DNA of 64,000 nucleotides from Schistosoma mansoni. Taxonomy: Eukaryota > Platyhelminthes > Trematoda > Strigeidida > Schistosomatidae. This document shows, one piece after another, positions 13,101 through 25,900 of this stretch. The stretch's first letter is position 1; every line of letters begins with the position of its first letter. The stretch lies in NCBI RefSeq assembly GCF_000237925.1, contig NC_031502.1, positions 11,148,630 through 11,212,629 of the forward strand. Reading direction: 5' to 3'. A program made the translations under genes and the position numbers. The notes beneath the pieces were generated by a model that worked only from the letters and a program-made list of their open reading frames with translations, was not told the DNA's origin and did no database searches.

Positions 13101-14263
13101 TCTGTGCAATCCACTGATCTGTGGTCTTTTTCTCTCGTATTCTCCCACCTAACGTTGACTTCTGACTCGGAGAATGGAGAAAATTTACCATGTATGTGAC
13201 TTTCTCCGAGTATGACACATGATGACTCGGTAACGATTTTATCGATCGACTGCTCCGGTGTGGAACAGGTTACCTTGCTCAGAATTCGTTTACCGATGGC
13301 TGCGATCTGTCCGAATCTACAGAGTCATATTCTCGCACCGAATGGTACAAGTTCTGTTAACTTGGCATACGTAGACTCCCCACCATTTTCTGTCACCCTT
13401 TCGACCATTTCAGCCCGTTTCATCCGTAACTCCCGGGACAACTTTTTTACTATGCCTTCTAGAGTTCTTAGAGAGTTGATATCTGCTGAACAATCGATTT
13501 GTTCTAAGGCCATAGAACAATTTTCCTTTTTCATTGCTAGTGTAGGCAGGGTTTCTCCGTCAGTGTGTTCAATGCCGGGGTCCTGAATCAGATCTTTCAG
13601 CAAGGCCCGCTAGCTTCGTGTGTTCTGAAGAACATTCGTTTCAGTATATCGCATGCTCTACGATAACCAGACGTTGGAGGAGGCATGATGCATTCCCTAC
13701 GGCTTCTGAAGGCTTTCATTTTCAATAATGAGGCAAAAAGGAGAACCGCTGACCATCATCCTCAATCTTGGATACAACATATAACTCAAACTGTCTGATA
13801 AACTTCCATTACTTTTCTGGCTGAACATCGAAACTACATTGTTCTAACTTCGTGATCTCAAGACTTCGACTAAGCGGTGACACGGCTACTTTCCTCTCCT
13901 TTCTATCCGGATACTTTGAAATTTTTGGCTTCTCTGGAGACTTGTTTCTAAGGTCATGGCGAGACTAACGAACGAAGCGGCGAGTATACTCTTTTCGTCT
14001 GTCATCACACTTTGGGGCAGAAGATACTTCACCACTCTTTCTTTTTTAGACCTAATGACCAATATTCTCTTTGAAGGCATAGTAGTTGTTTCCTCTGTCT
14101 ATTCTCCAGCTCTCTAGTTTCCAACATTTGTCTCTCTCAATTGCACTTCGACTCTGCTAAGGTAACCCTAAAACTAATTTCTCTATGTCGATTAACTAAA
14201 CTAACATGGCATGAAAATGGATCAAAAAAGACTTGCCGTATATCTAGAAGGGCAACTACGTGA
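10150..14263 (-). mobile_element. BEL/Pao LTR retrotransposon fossil (Sinbad-like), broken
   Basis: Parts in element order from the right: gag-like region about 13.3-14.1 kb, aspartic-protease block about 12.7-13.0 kb, reverse transcriptase about 11.5-12.4 kb, RNase H and the following block about 10.7-11.5 kb, and a possible start of the integrase region about 10.15-10.34 kb. Signatures include SDVTLVKSNTI (protease neighbourhood), FQVNDCSVSF (a changed form of the Pao RT core), LLDPLGLISL (connection) and YPSDWRSRGI (the NPAD-SRG region of Pao). Sinbad is the BEL/Pao element described in S. mansoni; the subfamily assignment is inference. The element is broken in about eight or more places and lacks most of its integrase. 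It looks old. Confidence 0.8.
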
Positions 14264-14451
14264 GAGCACACGTGAATAAACTAACCTCTCACATACCAAG
14301 ACTTCCTTTATTTTAAATAGGCTAACCTCATTGAACTCACTGCACATCGAGTGCTCTGGTGATGCCTTGGACACACTGAGGGAATTGTCGAGTTGCCCCA
14401 CAAAGTAGACACTGAACCGAAATCCTGAAGGAAGAAGGAAAAGAGATAGAC
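14264..14451 (-). repeat. LTR-like repeat at the right end of the BEL/Pao element
   Basis: Sits just upstream of the gag-like region on the element's own (minus) strand, where a 5' LTR is expected, and has a TATTTAAA box followed by AATAAA. Its near-identical partner at 8564-8752 is in the opposite orientation. Confidence 0.6.
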
Positions 14452-16599
14452 CAAATCATGCATTACGCTGAGAGTTGGGGCCAGACATCTATAGAATAAA
14501 CAGCCCTTGATAACAACTAGAAGTGGGAATCCAGAATAGGGTAGGTTAGAGTCTCCTGCTCAACGGCGTATGCTCCACGAAGGATAACTCGATCAAGTTA
14601 CTAATCACTGGTTTACGTGCAAGGTCCGAAGAGCTTGTTCAGATCACAGTGCTTGATCGTTTATCTTGTACAAAGTCGAAGCATGCCATAACTATGAGAC
14701 GAATATTTGTTTTAGACATAGCCTAGGTTCGATCGAATGTCCATTCAGTAAGTTAAGTTTCTAGGTATGGCTTTGACCACTCCCCTGATTGTTCTTGGGT
14801 TATGTGGCTACGATACGTACTCAAAAGAGACTTCTAAATTTTAAACGGAATGAGTTTGAAATAGCAAAATGAAGATAGACTGAGTAGACTGAGGATTATT
14901 TTTCGAAGCGATTTATCGTTGTCTGATCGTTTGAAAGTCAAAGAGACAAAAAGTGAGTGAATCGAGTTTCCTGATTATTGATTTCCCGAAAAGTATAGTG
15001 TCGAATTTCCTTCAAATACGAAATGGAGCCAGCATAATGGTTTTCGGGTCGGTTATAATAGTGTTTGTGGGTCGTTTGACGTAGCTGGACATACTCATAT
15101 TAATACACCCCATCAATTCTTCCAAAACACGTGGCTAACCCGGTCCTGAACAACATAATAATAACGTATTATAAAAAAACAATGTTATGTGAGGCATGTC
15201 AGTTTACAGGATAGTAAGCACTGAGCTTCGATACTTCTACAGTAGTGAGGCTGACAGGACCAAAAAATGTGAACGAGAAAGAGCAGTAGTGTTCATTAGA
15301 AATAGTATCCCCTTGACTGCTATTGGTGACATCATAAAAAGTAAATGTGTGAAATAGTTACTGCCCAATAAAATGCTCGCGTAAAACGAAAAGTAAGCGT
15401 CATAACCGCTTCATGTGATGTTCACCTGTCAAGAGGGTGGCGTTGAGAAAATTGAATATACGCCAGCGCTGTGCAAGGGTACCCATGTCTTATCACTTCT
15501 TCGCTCATACATTGTTAATGGCAAACTTTTGTAGACTATAACCAGACTAAACTTTTGAGAAGCGAGTGAAGACCTGACGGGAGTCCCCATTAGGAAAAGG
15601 TTTAAAAGGTACCCTCAAGGTTTTTCTCGAGAATCACCACACTATCCTTAATTATTTCTGACTCCACACAAACCAAATAACTCGCCCCCATTGTTCAAAG
15701 ATGGGATTCTTACTCTTCCTCAGAAAGAAAATAATCTGACAGTTACTTACGTTTCTCGGATCTGATGATAAAAATCATTGTTTCAGAAATCCAGATAGAC
15801 CTGTCCTTTAGACCTTAGTAAATTTAGAAGAAAGTGTAGTGTAAAATATGTTATGATCCTCAATAAACTCCTACAGGAGTTATTCTCATCAACCGACCGA
15901 GACGGGTATGAAAAACGGGCATTATTTGTAGATGCGACTATACCGTCACCAGTGGAGGATATGGAGTAAGAAAAATTAGAACCGTGATGGGCCAGAAGGA
16001 AAATTGCCACAGCGACAGAAAAGAAACCAAGGGGGACACACATTACTTTATAATTGTGTTTCTTGAGAAAAACCGCTGATTGTTCCAGGTTATCTACACG
16101 ACGGAGCTCGAAAGAGAAGCAGTAAGAGAGGATCTAACCAAAGTGGGTTAGTGAAACTCAGAAAAATAAACTTCTAAAAGGAAAGCTAAACATTATTAGT
16201 CGGTACACTCCGGCTGCATTAACAATGCCCTTTTTTCTACAAGGAACATTTCTTAAGAAGAATGATTTAGGCTGTACGTGTGATTTGAACTGTCCCGAAT
16301 GTACTATTTCACGTGCTTTCTAATTTTTTATCTGCTTTTTATAATCTGATAAACTTTGAATTCGAGCCAAATCCAACTGAAATGCTAAAATATCGTTCCT
16401 TTAACTTATCCATCATATACATCAATTTGTGAAAAACAAATCTATTCGACGATTTAAGTTACGAGTCGAGTGATTGAACTAGTTCTCAACCAATACTGTG
16501 AATTCAATGTTTTTTATATTTAACTACTCTACTTATTTGTTTTAATTTTCTAAAACATTAAGAGTATAATTAATGCCACTACGAAATAGCGCCTTATAT
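14452..16599. other. no gene seen; one short repeat fragment
   Basis: Upstream of FoxJ1. Contains a partial copy (about 15160-15215, GTGAGGCATGTCAGTTTACA) of the 6.4/6.8 kb repeat. Otherwise no coding pattern. Confidence 0.5.
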
Positions 16600-16768
16600 G
16601 AAGACTTTCTAACCTTTCGCGCCATTTTAATAAACGATATAGTCAGCAAACAAGTGGAACGCGTCATCATACTTACGTTTCAACTAGTCGAAGAATTTTC
16701 GAAGATTCCGTTTTTTTGAACCGCATATAATTCTTTTACGCTCGTCATTTCTCAACGTTCTGCTATTC
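16600..16768 (+). promoter_or_regulatory. putative FoxJ1 promoter / 5' UTR with E2F-like site
   Basis: Immediately upstream of the FoxJ1 ATG. At 16615-16623 there is TTTCGCGCC, an exact E2F-type site in an otherwise AT-rich stretch. At 16645-16651 there is GCAAACA, a weaker forkhead-like core, and at 16725-16730 a TATA-like atataa. In vertebrates FOXJ1 transcription is driven by E2F4/5 with GEMC1/Multicilin, so the first site is plausible, but short motifs also occur by chance. The transcription start cannot be placed from sequence. Confidence 0.3.
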
Positions 16769-16915
16769 ATGTCGTTAAATATTTATCCTCAGTCTTTTGA
16801 CTTGTACGGTAATAACCTCAAGTTGCTAGCCGAGAAACTGAGAAAAAATTGGATGCAGAAACTTTCGAATTCTGACCAAACGGATGACTCTTTAACTAGT
16901 TTAACTTGGTTATAT
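16769..16915 (+). CDS. FOXJ1: FoxJ1 exon 1 (start codon, DDSLTSL motif)
   Basis: The ATG at 16769 is the first ATG after an in-frame TAG at 16685-16687, which fixes the start. The exon encodes 49 residues, [10 protein letters not shown] to TSLTWLY, and ends in phase 0 at a gtaagg donor. The final [11 protein letters not shown] is the conserved FoxJ1 N-terminal motif and is what separates this gene from other forkhead classes. The following intron is only 34 nt (16916-16949). Confidence 0.9.
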
Positions 16916-19900
16916 GTAAGGATTTTTTCTCATTTAATTTTTTTGTTAGGATGCTAATCCCGTTTCAATGAATCCGGAAGCCACTGCTCATTTTGAGGGA
17001 AAGGAAGTGAACTTATGTTTCTCTCTCTATGGTATGTTTTTGTGAAAATCAAATTCTATGTTTAACAGATAATTACAACAGATATTCCTGCGGCGGGAAT
17101 CAACCCGTTACAGGTAGCTTGTTAGATCCCCAAATACGATTAGAATATCGGACAAAATGGACTGGCAAGCCCCCTTTTTCTTATGCCACACTTATTTGCT
17201 TGGCAATGCGCGAACTTGGCAAACCAAAAGTAACGTTATCAGACATATATGGTTGGATAATGAATAACTTTGCATATTATCGCCACACAGATTCTAGCTG
17301 GCAGGTAAGGAGTACTTCGGACTGCATATACATATTTTAACACAAATTACTAGTGATATTACCGGTACTTGCCATTTTGTTTTTGATGTATCGTATTTAT
17401 TAGTTATGTAGAGTATGGCTACATTTTGTGATTTATTCTCACACAAATTGTCTCCTCCTAAACAACTAGGAACAACAACTAGTGAGTTCGTAATCTTATG
17501 CATAAAGTCAAAGTGAGGGTTCTTATTTGATAGAGTCTTGGGTAGGATTAATTTATAGAACCTCATTGGTTATGGTACATTAAAAAAACTAGTCTTACTT
17601 GATATGTTTTGCACTGTTAAGAAAATTACATGTGCTGTCAACTGTTCATTTAGGTTGTCTCGTGAGGTTTTATCTTTTAATTCATTGTTAAAATAGAATT
17701 TCCTTCGATCGATATGATGCTTCAGAATAAGTTTTGAAACTAATAAGTTCTTCTGGACAGGATATTTCTCTTGCTGTGTTTATTTCATACTGTAACTGGG
17801 ATCCAATTTAAAATCTCACGGTTAGTATGGAAGAATATTCGACTGATGAGTGAATGCTTTTGCAAAAATGTTGAAAAATGACTGTTTGTAGTACCTCATT
17901 GATCTCAAGGATAGTGTGCTGTGTCTATTAATAATGTATTGTCCTCCAGAAACCAACTCTTAATGAGTTGTGTTTTAAACACTTATGCTTCAATAACTGA
18001 AAGTCTAACTTAGGTTGTATGCAAACTATTTAGTTTTACTCCCGCATACGTTAGCCTTGATTTTCCAAGTGATAAATCGTCACAAACTGGCCAAAGTTTT
18101 CTAGGATATCGGTATCATCTAAACTGTTGAAGGTTTTTTGAAAAAAGATTAAGCAAAATTTTATTCACGTTTGGCTACAACATGGAAAATGAGATGTGTG
18201 AAAGTACGCAGACAAAAACAGATCTCTTATTTCTCTTAAAAATCGTATCAATAAAAAGTTAATGTCTTTTTACTCTTTTGTCGAACGTTTACCTTTACAA
18301 TCTGTTATTTTAATGCTTCTAATCCGAAGTAGAAGCGAAACATCAACGTTGAATAATAAATCCAATTTATGTAGTTTGAATTCTCAATTCACATGACAAA
18401 AGTGGTAGTAAATTTTAAAATGTTTGCCTACATCACTTGAGCCGTTAAAAGCAAGCCAGAATAGATGTGCATTGGTATTCTTTGTTACAGCTTCTGAGTA
18501 TTCAAATTTGTAGCAATCCATTTGCATTTAAAAAATTTGGATTAAATTTCGGTTGACGTTTAGTTATTTCCAAAACCTTTCCGACCGGAATATAGAAACC
18601 TCAATCTTTGGTGGAACGTACGAAATTTAGTTTTAAATTCTTTCTAGCGTTGCGTCTTTATGCTAATAAAGTCCTGGACACCATTGTCTTAAAGTTGATT
18701 TAGAACCATAAATGCCATGGGTTGGATTATTCTATGTCTCTTGTTATTTAAATCATCTGTAAACATTTGTATACTCTGTGGTTAAGGCAACACATGGGTG
18801 AATTTACCCCGCAATGTTTTTAAAACTTTGATTTCATATCTGTCAAAGACTTTCTGCGACTCAAGTTCTTTCTATGATATTGTTTTCGGTTATCGAGCAT
18901 TAGGAAACGCCTCAAATTATTCTGCATGTATATCAAACATTTTCATGAAAACTGTAGTGTTTTTGTATGCTCTATTTTCTTGGAAAATTGGTCGCTAATG
19001 CAAGAAAAATAACTTTTAAAAGGAGTAAACACTTTTGGAACAAAATTTCCAGAAGTTTTGATATTGTGTAAACTGATGTAAAACCTACAACTAGAACTTA
19101 TTCATTGAGCTGTTATTGACCAACAGAAATTGAAGATATTTCTCATACACTTTGATACAATGCAATAGTAATTCATAGTCTATCCTTTTGTAGAATAAGG
19201 AGAACTGGAATGCATAGTAGCTAGAAAATCGTACTCCTCAATCCATTTTTGATCATTAACTGTCACACTATATGACAAAGAACCTAAGTCTTTAACAAAA
19301 GGGGCTCAGTCCTGAAAATGGTTATGTTTGTATATACATGTGTTTATTTCAAAGTATAGTAAATATAAGGGGGGTGCAAAACTTAAGCTAGTATGGAAAT
19401 CGAGTATAAAATGGTACAACGATACTTTACTAACTTCATCTGATGAAAAATATCAAACAAGCTATGGAAAAACATCCATCTACTTATTTTTGGTCAGGTA
19501 AATAATCAGAAATTATAATTATTCTCCGAAATAATAAGCGTTTGTGGCAATAACAGTCTATTTTAAGAAAAAAGCCTTAAGAAACTAAAGGTAAGCGAAA
19601 ACTTTGCATGTATTTGAAGGTTTTTGATTTTGATGATCTGTTATCTAATATTCAATAACGGACATGAAGTCGTTGAAATCATTTTGAGCGTTCCTGGAAA
19701 AATAATGATGGCTAGCCTACGGGTATTTCGTCACCAAGAGGTAAAACACTACTAAGCCTTCCATAATAAGTCAATTTTCGTGTTACCCTTACTTTTGGAT
19801 TCCGACAGTTCCCAAAGTTCACTGAAAGACCTAGTTGAAGAATTTCATCGACAAACCTTCCTTGGTACTAGAAAATATCGAGTCAAACGGCTGACTTTTC

Positions 19901-22900
19901 ATTAAACCATTTTTCAGGTTTTCTATTACTCAACTAAAGGTTTAAAATGTATACACAGTAAAAAGTACTTCTGTGATAATATGTGAATAGGGTTGTTTGC
20001 TGCACTGTCGGAATATTTTGGTCAAAGGGGCAAGGCGGCTATATTAAACGGCCACATCACTTCGAAGCGAATGGTTTAGTGTCGACAAAGTAATGTTGGC
20101 AATCTCACAGAAATTGGTAAAATTAGAACCTAATCTGTTAATCTTAGATGTTTTTGCTTTCATTTTTAAGACAACTGAGGTAATTTGTCATTTAACTTTT
20201 CTATACAATGTTTTCAATGTTTTTGAGTATCACGAGACTAAATTTCTCCTTACATTCCTTTGTTGTCACTTATTAATCTGATAAACCGGTGCATTTTTAT
20301 TGTCCAAACGTCACAAATGCTTCGAAAGGAAACAAAAAATAAACCTCTGCAAGTATTTTTCCGTTTTAAATGTGACTATCGACTTCTAGTAGGAACACTT
20401 TTCCAGGACAATTGATGTTGTATCTTGAACGTGATTTAGGTAATAAACCGACCTCTTGAAGACTATGAACTTGCAATTTCTTTTTAAAACCCCCTTAAAA
20501 ATCTTTGATATATGTACCCACGTTAAACATTCACAATCTTAAATCTTAAAATTTGAATAACGTATATCAGGGGATCACAAACAGATGATCTAATGCTTTC
20601 AAGGATGGTAGTGATAAGTGAATATCAGAGTAGACTAGCATTATTCTCATGAGCGTAGTTTTGTTGGAATAAAAGTACAAAAATACGGCCAATAATTTAT
20701 AGTCATTTAAGAACAGTGTTTTTATTTTGAAGCATTTATCGCCTTCTGGTACTTGTTTGAGTTCATTTTTAAGAACACTATTATGTTAAAAAGTTTCACA
20801 TTTTAATAGGTTTCTGTCTCAAACGTTTACTTTATGTTTGTTAATAATATACTTCTCAAGAGTGGTGGAATAGTTAATTCATGCAAATTGCGAAAGGGTT
20901 TTGTGGTTGCGTTGTTTTTTCAACAAATATTGGTTACTGAAGATATAAACATTTAAATTCACAGCTAACAATTCATTTTTGCGCACTAAAATGTGCATCG
21001 ATATATGGATCGATCAATCACAAAATTTAGACAGTTATTTACTATAGTTTTTAATGATTTCTTTTTAAAATTATAAGATCCTATTTGGTAGCTTTAACGT
21101 AATAATATTATGCTCTGAAAATAAATCAAAGTGAGCGAGAATTGTGAATTATTTGGAAACTTATACTTCTTTCATTAACCTTTCCGCTTTCCACCAAGTG
21201 GGTTATTATTACTATTATTATTAAGCAATCTTTATTTTGGAAAGCTTTGAAACGCCAGCTAATTGAGTGCATCCCGGTGGTTGAAAAGTCAACTTTAACC
21301 CATGAGAATCCATAAAGTTTCAGGTTTTGTTCATAGTAATATCATAACTAAGGAGTAGTTGGCCATCTAAGGACTAAAAAGCCTCTGCTTCTTAATGAAT
21401 GTTTAAATATTGTCAAAGTAGCAGTAAAACTGTCTCTAAATTTTCTCAGTCTAATTTTAGAGTCGATCTAAGCTAGACCACCACTGAAAACCTGGAAGCA
21501 CCGAACAGTCGTTTCGTCCTAGTATGAGACTTCCCATCATGGTTCATCCACAATCCCACACTCGGGACTAGGACCCAGTACCTTCAGTCTCGTGCTTAAC
21601 CTCTTGACCACCGAGCCTGCATCTAACGGCGTTAATGTCTAAATTCAATCGATTCGTGGTCTTGAGCTACCGATCATCCGTTGTCTGAGGTGGATAAATG
21701 TTTCACACCCCTACACGGGTTGATCTCCACTGGTCATGACTTTTCACTAGAACTCCAGGAAATCCATCTTGAAGCCAATCACTAGTAAGCACATGATTAT
21801 TATCGGTGCGGGGATTTGTGGAGATTGTAGTATTTTTGCTGGCGGTCTAGCTTATATTGACTCGTGAATTCAACTGTGAAAATACTAGAATCCCTACAAA
21901 TCTCCACACCGATAATTCAGATCTTCTACTATATTTTTAAGCATATCTTTGTTTTAGTGGTACTAAACAAGAAATATGTATCTTATTTCATTTGATTACC
22001 AAAGCATCCATAAAACTTAATAATTTGTAATTGGCTCTCTTATGCTTGTGAGCAACTTGTAGACATATTTTCTGCTTTCATTAAGGTTGAAAACTAAATG
22101 ATGATTATTCCATCACTCAGGTAGATAGCTTTATTACCATATACTTTTATATGATATTATTTCGCCCGATGACTGAATATACATAATTGACTACTGGATC
22201 TCAGTATCAACGATCACAAACTCTATCTCATTCCACGCATATTCTACGCTAAAAAGGAGACCAAACTATTTCACTTATGTTTCTTTGTTCTTATTAGTTT
22301 CTAACAGATACAAATTACAGTTATTTTATAATAATTTATATATAAAACGGTTGAAAAAATCATACCTTCAAAAAGTGTCTCACACTTTCATAACACTGAA
22401 ATCGATCACAAATTCAAATTTCATATGGTAAGTTATGGTTTTTAGGTTTGTTGAGTTTAAGGATATGGTGTTCATATAGTAAGGGTTATTATTTATCTAG
22501 TTTCATACTGCATTTACTCAATAAATGAAAAAAACGAATCTATATGTATGCATATGGATATTTGATCTTGTAAATTTGATATCTCCTTAAGATAATAGTT
22601 ACCGTATTCCGATAGTTATATGCAAGCTAGTATCAAAAAATTATGTTAGAATATAAAATAGGTCGTTTTAGACATTGTTTGATGATTTCTGGATTTTAGT
22701 CGAGTTGGTTTTACATAATTATAGAATATTTCCATAAAAATATATGTTTATAACCAGAATGCAAAGATCACTGCTTGACAATCTGTGCTATGATTTATAT
22801 TTACCTAGTGATTTTGAGATGAATATATGAAGTTAGTTCTCAAGTACCATTATGTTCATTTTTCAAATACTTGTCTTTTGGGCAGTTTCAAGCTGACATA

Positions 22901-25900
22901 GATTGGGATCTGATAGAGACCAGAATTATAAGTAGGTGTGTGGTGTATTCTACTTACGTTGACAGATATAAGTAGTATGTGGTACCAGTCGGAAGTGGAA
23001 TGCATATCAGTATAAGGATGAGAAGATTCACTTGAAGAGAACAGAAGTGTAAATAGAGAGTAATTGTAATTACAACAGGAATGAAGGGACGATGAAGTTT
23101 GTAAGGGACAAGTGATAAAAATGTGCAAACGATGTATTTAATGTATAAGTTTTCATGTTTTACAAAGACGCTATATAATTTTGCATTGAAAAATAAATTG
23201 GTATCCTCCACTTAAGTTCATTGATGACTACAGGTGTAATTTGGTCCCTTTTTATTCCTCAGTTATATCAATTACATTTTGGATATCCGGTCAAAACTCC
23301 TCAAACTTGCTTGTACAATACCATTTGTGTATGTTCGCACTGTATGTGCGATTTTTGAAAAGAAAATTCCATACGTATCCTTATATATCTGGTTTATTAT
23401 TATTTCTACTGGTGATAATGTTATCATAAAAGATGTTTCACTTTGACACTGTGGAATATTTAATAATTTTGTAGAAATCATTTAGTAATATGGCTCACTG
23501 GTATCTTTAGATGATCACTTTTGCTCGATATTGTTTTCGCCATTGTAATGAGCGTAGATAATTAATACTTAGCTTTGGCTCACTGATGCATCTGTTATCA
23601 AATTAAAAAGTAGTAAAATCTAGTTAAAACTTCAAAGCTTTAACTCATATGGAAAATTAAATTATTCATACAAAAATTCTACTTCTCTGTCATGTAATTC
23701 CTGCTGAGCTTTTGTTTGAAATTTTAAAATCACATTTGGTTTGTTGTCTGGGTCACTTTAATAGATTGGATTTAGCCGAATTTATTTGTTCCTAGAGCAA
23801 CAACTAGTGTTAATTCTTTGTGTATCTATATTTGGTTGTGAATTATTATTATTTTTCATATTCAGTTAAATTATTTAGGAATTAATTTCAATTATGAATT
23901 CTCTGTGTTACTATCTCTGACATTGTTTCTCTTGGTTTGGAATAAAATTTTGTATGGATACATTGGTCATCCAGTAATTTTCGAAAGGTTATGCATTAAT
24001 TACACATACTTTGTTTGAGGGGTTTTAGACGTGATGGCAATTAGCTATGCGTGAATTGTTTTGTTGTAACAGCAAATTTTGGTTGAGTTTTCAAACTTAA
24101 AATATTTTCCAGACAGGTAGCAACTAATAATTGAAACAAATGACCATAATAACTATCATCTTGAGCTTATTTTTAAAACTTTTAATTTTGTGGATTGCAA
24201 CACTACACAAATAGATAATTTATGATGAAAGATTTAGTGTTTATGATGTTATAGTTTTATTATATAACTGGAAAATATTAGTAAATCAAGTGGTTGCTTA
24301 CAATGGTTACTTTTGATTTCCAAAAAAGACCAAAACTACATGACGGAATATATGTATATGATACTTGCAAACAACATTTAGGGTTAGCGTAAAACTTGGT
24401 AGGCTAATATTATTATTTACCAAGATTTTAAATAAGTAAATAATGATGGTTATTATATGGCAGTGTATGCAATACTGCCGCTAGTAAAATGACCTAACAC
24501 TTCACTTCAAATTATGAGTAGTCAGCAAGATTTTAAGTAAATTGATTCGCCTAAAAAAACCCCTTCATGCCCTTTTTATATAATTTTGTTGTCTCAATAA
24601 ATGTAACCATCTTAATATTTCTATTCATAACGACACTCCACACTGTACTGACTTTCAGTTGGAACTCCAAAAAACCCAAAAGGTTTAAGGTTAAAACTTT
24701 TTTATTGATCTCCAGACCATAATCCTTCATCACTAGGTGACATATTTCCAGGAAAGAAATGACTAATTCTTTAGCATTTAAGGGAGTGATGAAATTTCGT
24801 TATCAATGAAAAACACAGAAAGATAGTTACAAATAATCGGAAATCAGTAAGTTTGACTAATCCAGACAAAATCTGGTTCATCTATTTATTCTAAAACAGT
24901 ATCAAGTCCATCAATAAAGTGTTGATTACATATCTATCGGACGAGATAAAATAAATACTGAAGAATTATTAACATTATTGTTTCACATAAATATGACATT
25001 TCGTATTAAAAACCCGCATTTTTCTCGAAGTAGTTAATTACTTGACAGTATTTATCGATCTATTAGGATTCTGTTTTTCGCACCTATTTTTGGTACAGGT
25101 TTTTCGTTTCATTAAAAAATTTTTAAAATGAAGCTTACATTCTAACTGTGATAAGGGCTTTCAAGATTTATTTGGATTACACTGCACACATACATTTAAT
25201 ATATCGACTATGGGTTACATTCTGCTCTTAATAAGTTTGATGATAATTATAACAATATTTTTCAGGTTGAAATACTTTTATGACACTGACTATAATGCGG
25301 GTTAACAAGTTAAAAGATAATAATTTCGTCGTAATCAGTTGGTAAAAGAATATCCCCTTTTAAATTAAACTAATTAATCAAGTGTAAGAATGAGATCGAT
25401 GAGCTTCAATTCGTTAACTTTTTAATCATTGAAGTAGGGTGTGACACAAAAGTATTTCCTTCTTACTTGTTTTCATATAAGAAACAGTGATCTGATGATA
25501 CTGGTACATAAATACTTACTAGATATTATTTCAAACAAGTAATGCTTTAGACTTACAGACCAGTTGTATCGGATGATGATTTTAAACATCACTTAGATTT
25601 CTGAGCCTCTAATGCATAATATAGTATATAATCGATTCACTGAAATGTTATGAATTTTCATTATTAGAGAAGGCTAAGTTTGTTTACCTGTTTTTTCTCA
25701 GAAATAAAGGATCACATAACCGATACCAGAAGAATTTATGGTATCGGCCACTTTGACGATGTTTAATGAAAATTTACAGGGATATCAACACTAACATGTA
25801 CTAAGCATTTAAGACATTTAGTTCTAATGCGTTTTGTACACTAATTTGTAGGGACTTATCTATACTGTTATCAATCTTCAGTCTTATTGTTTTGGTAATA

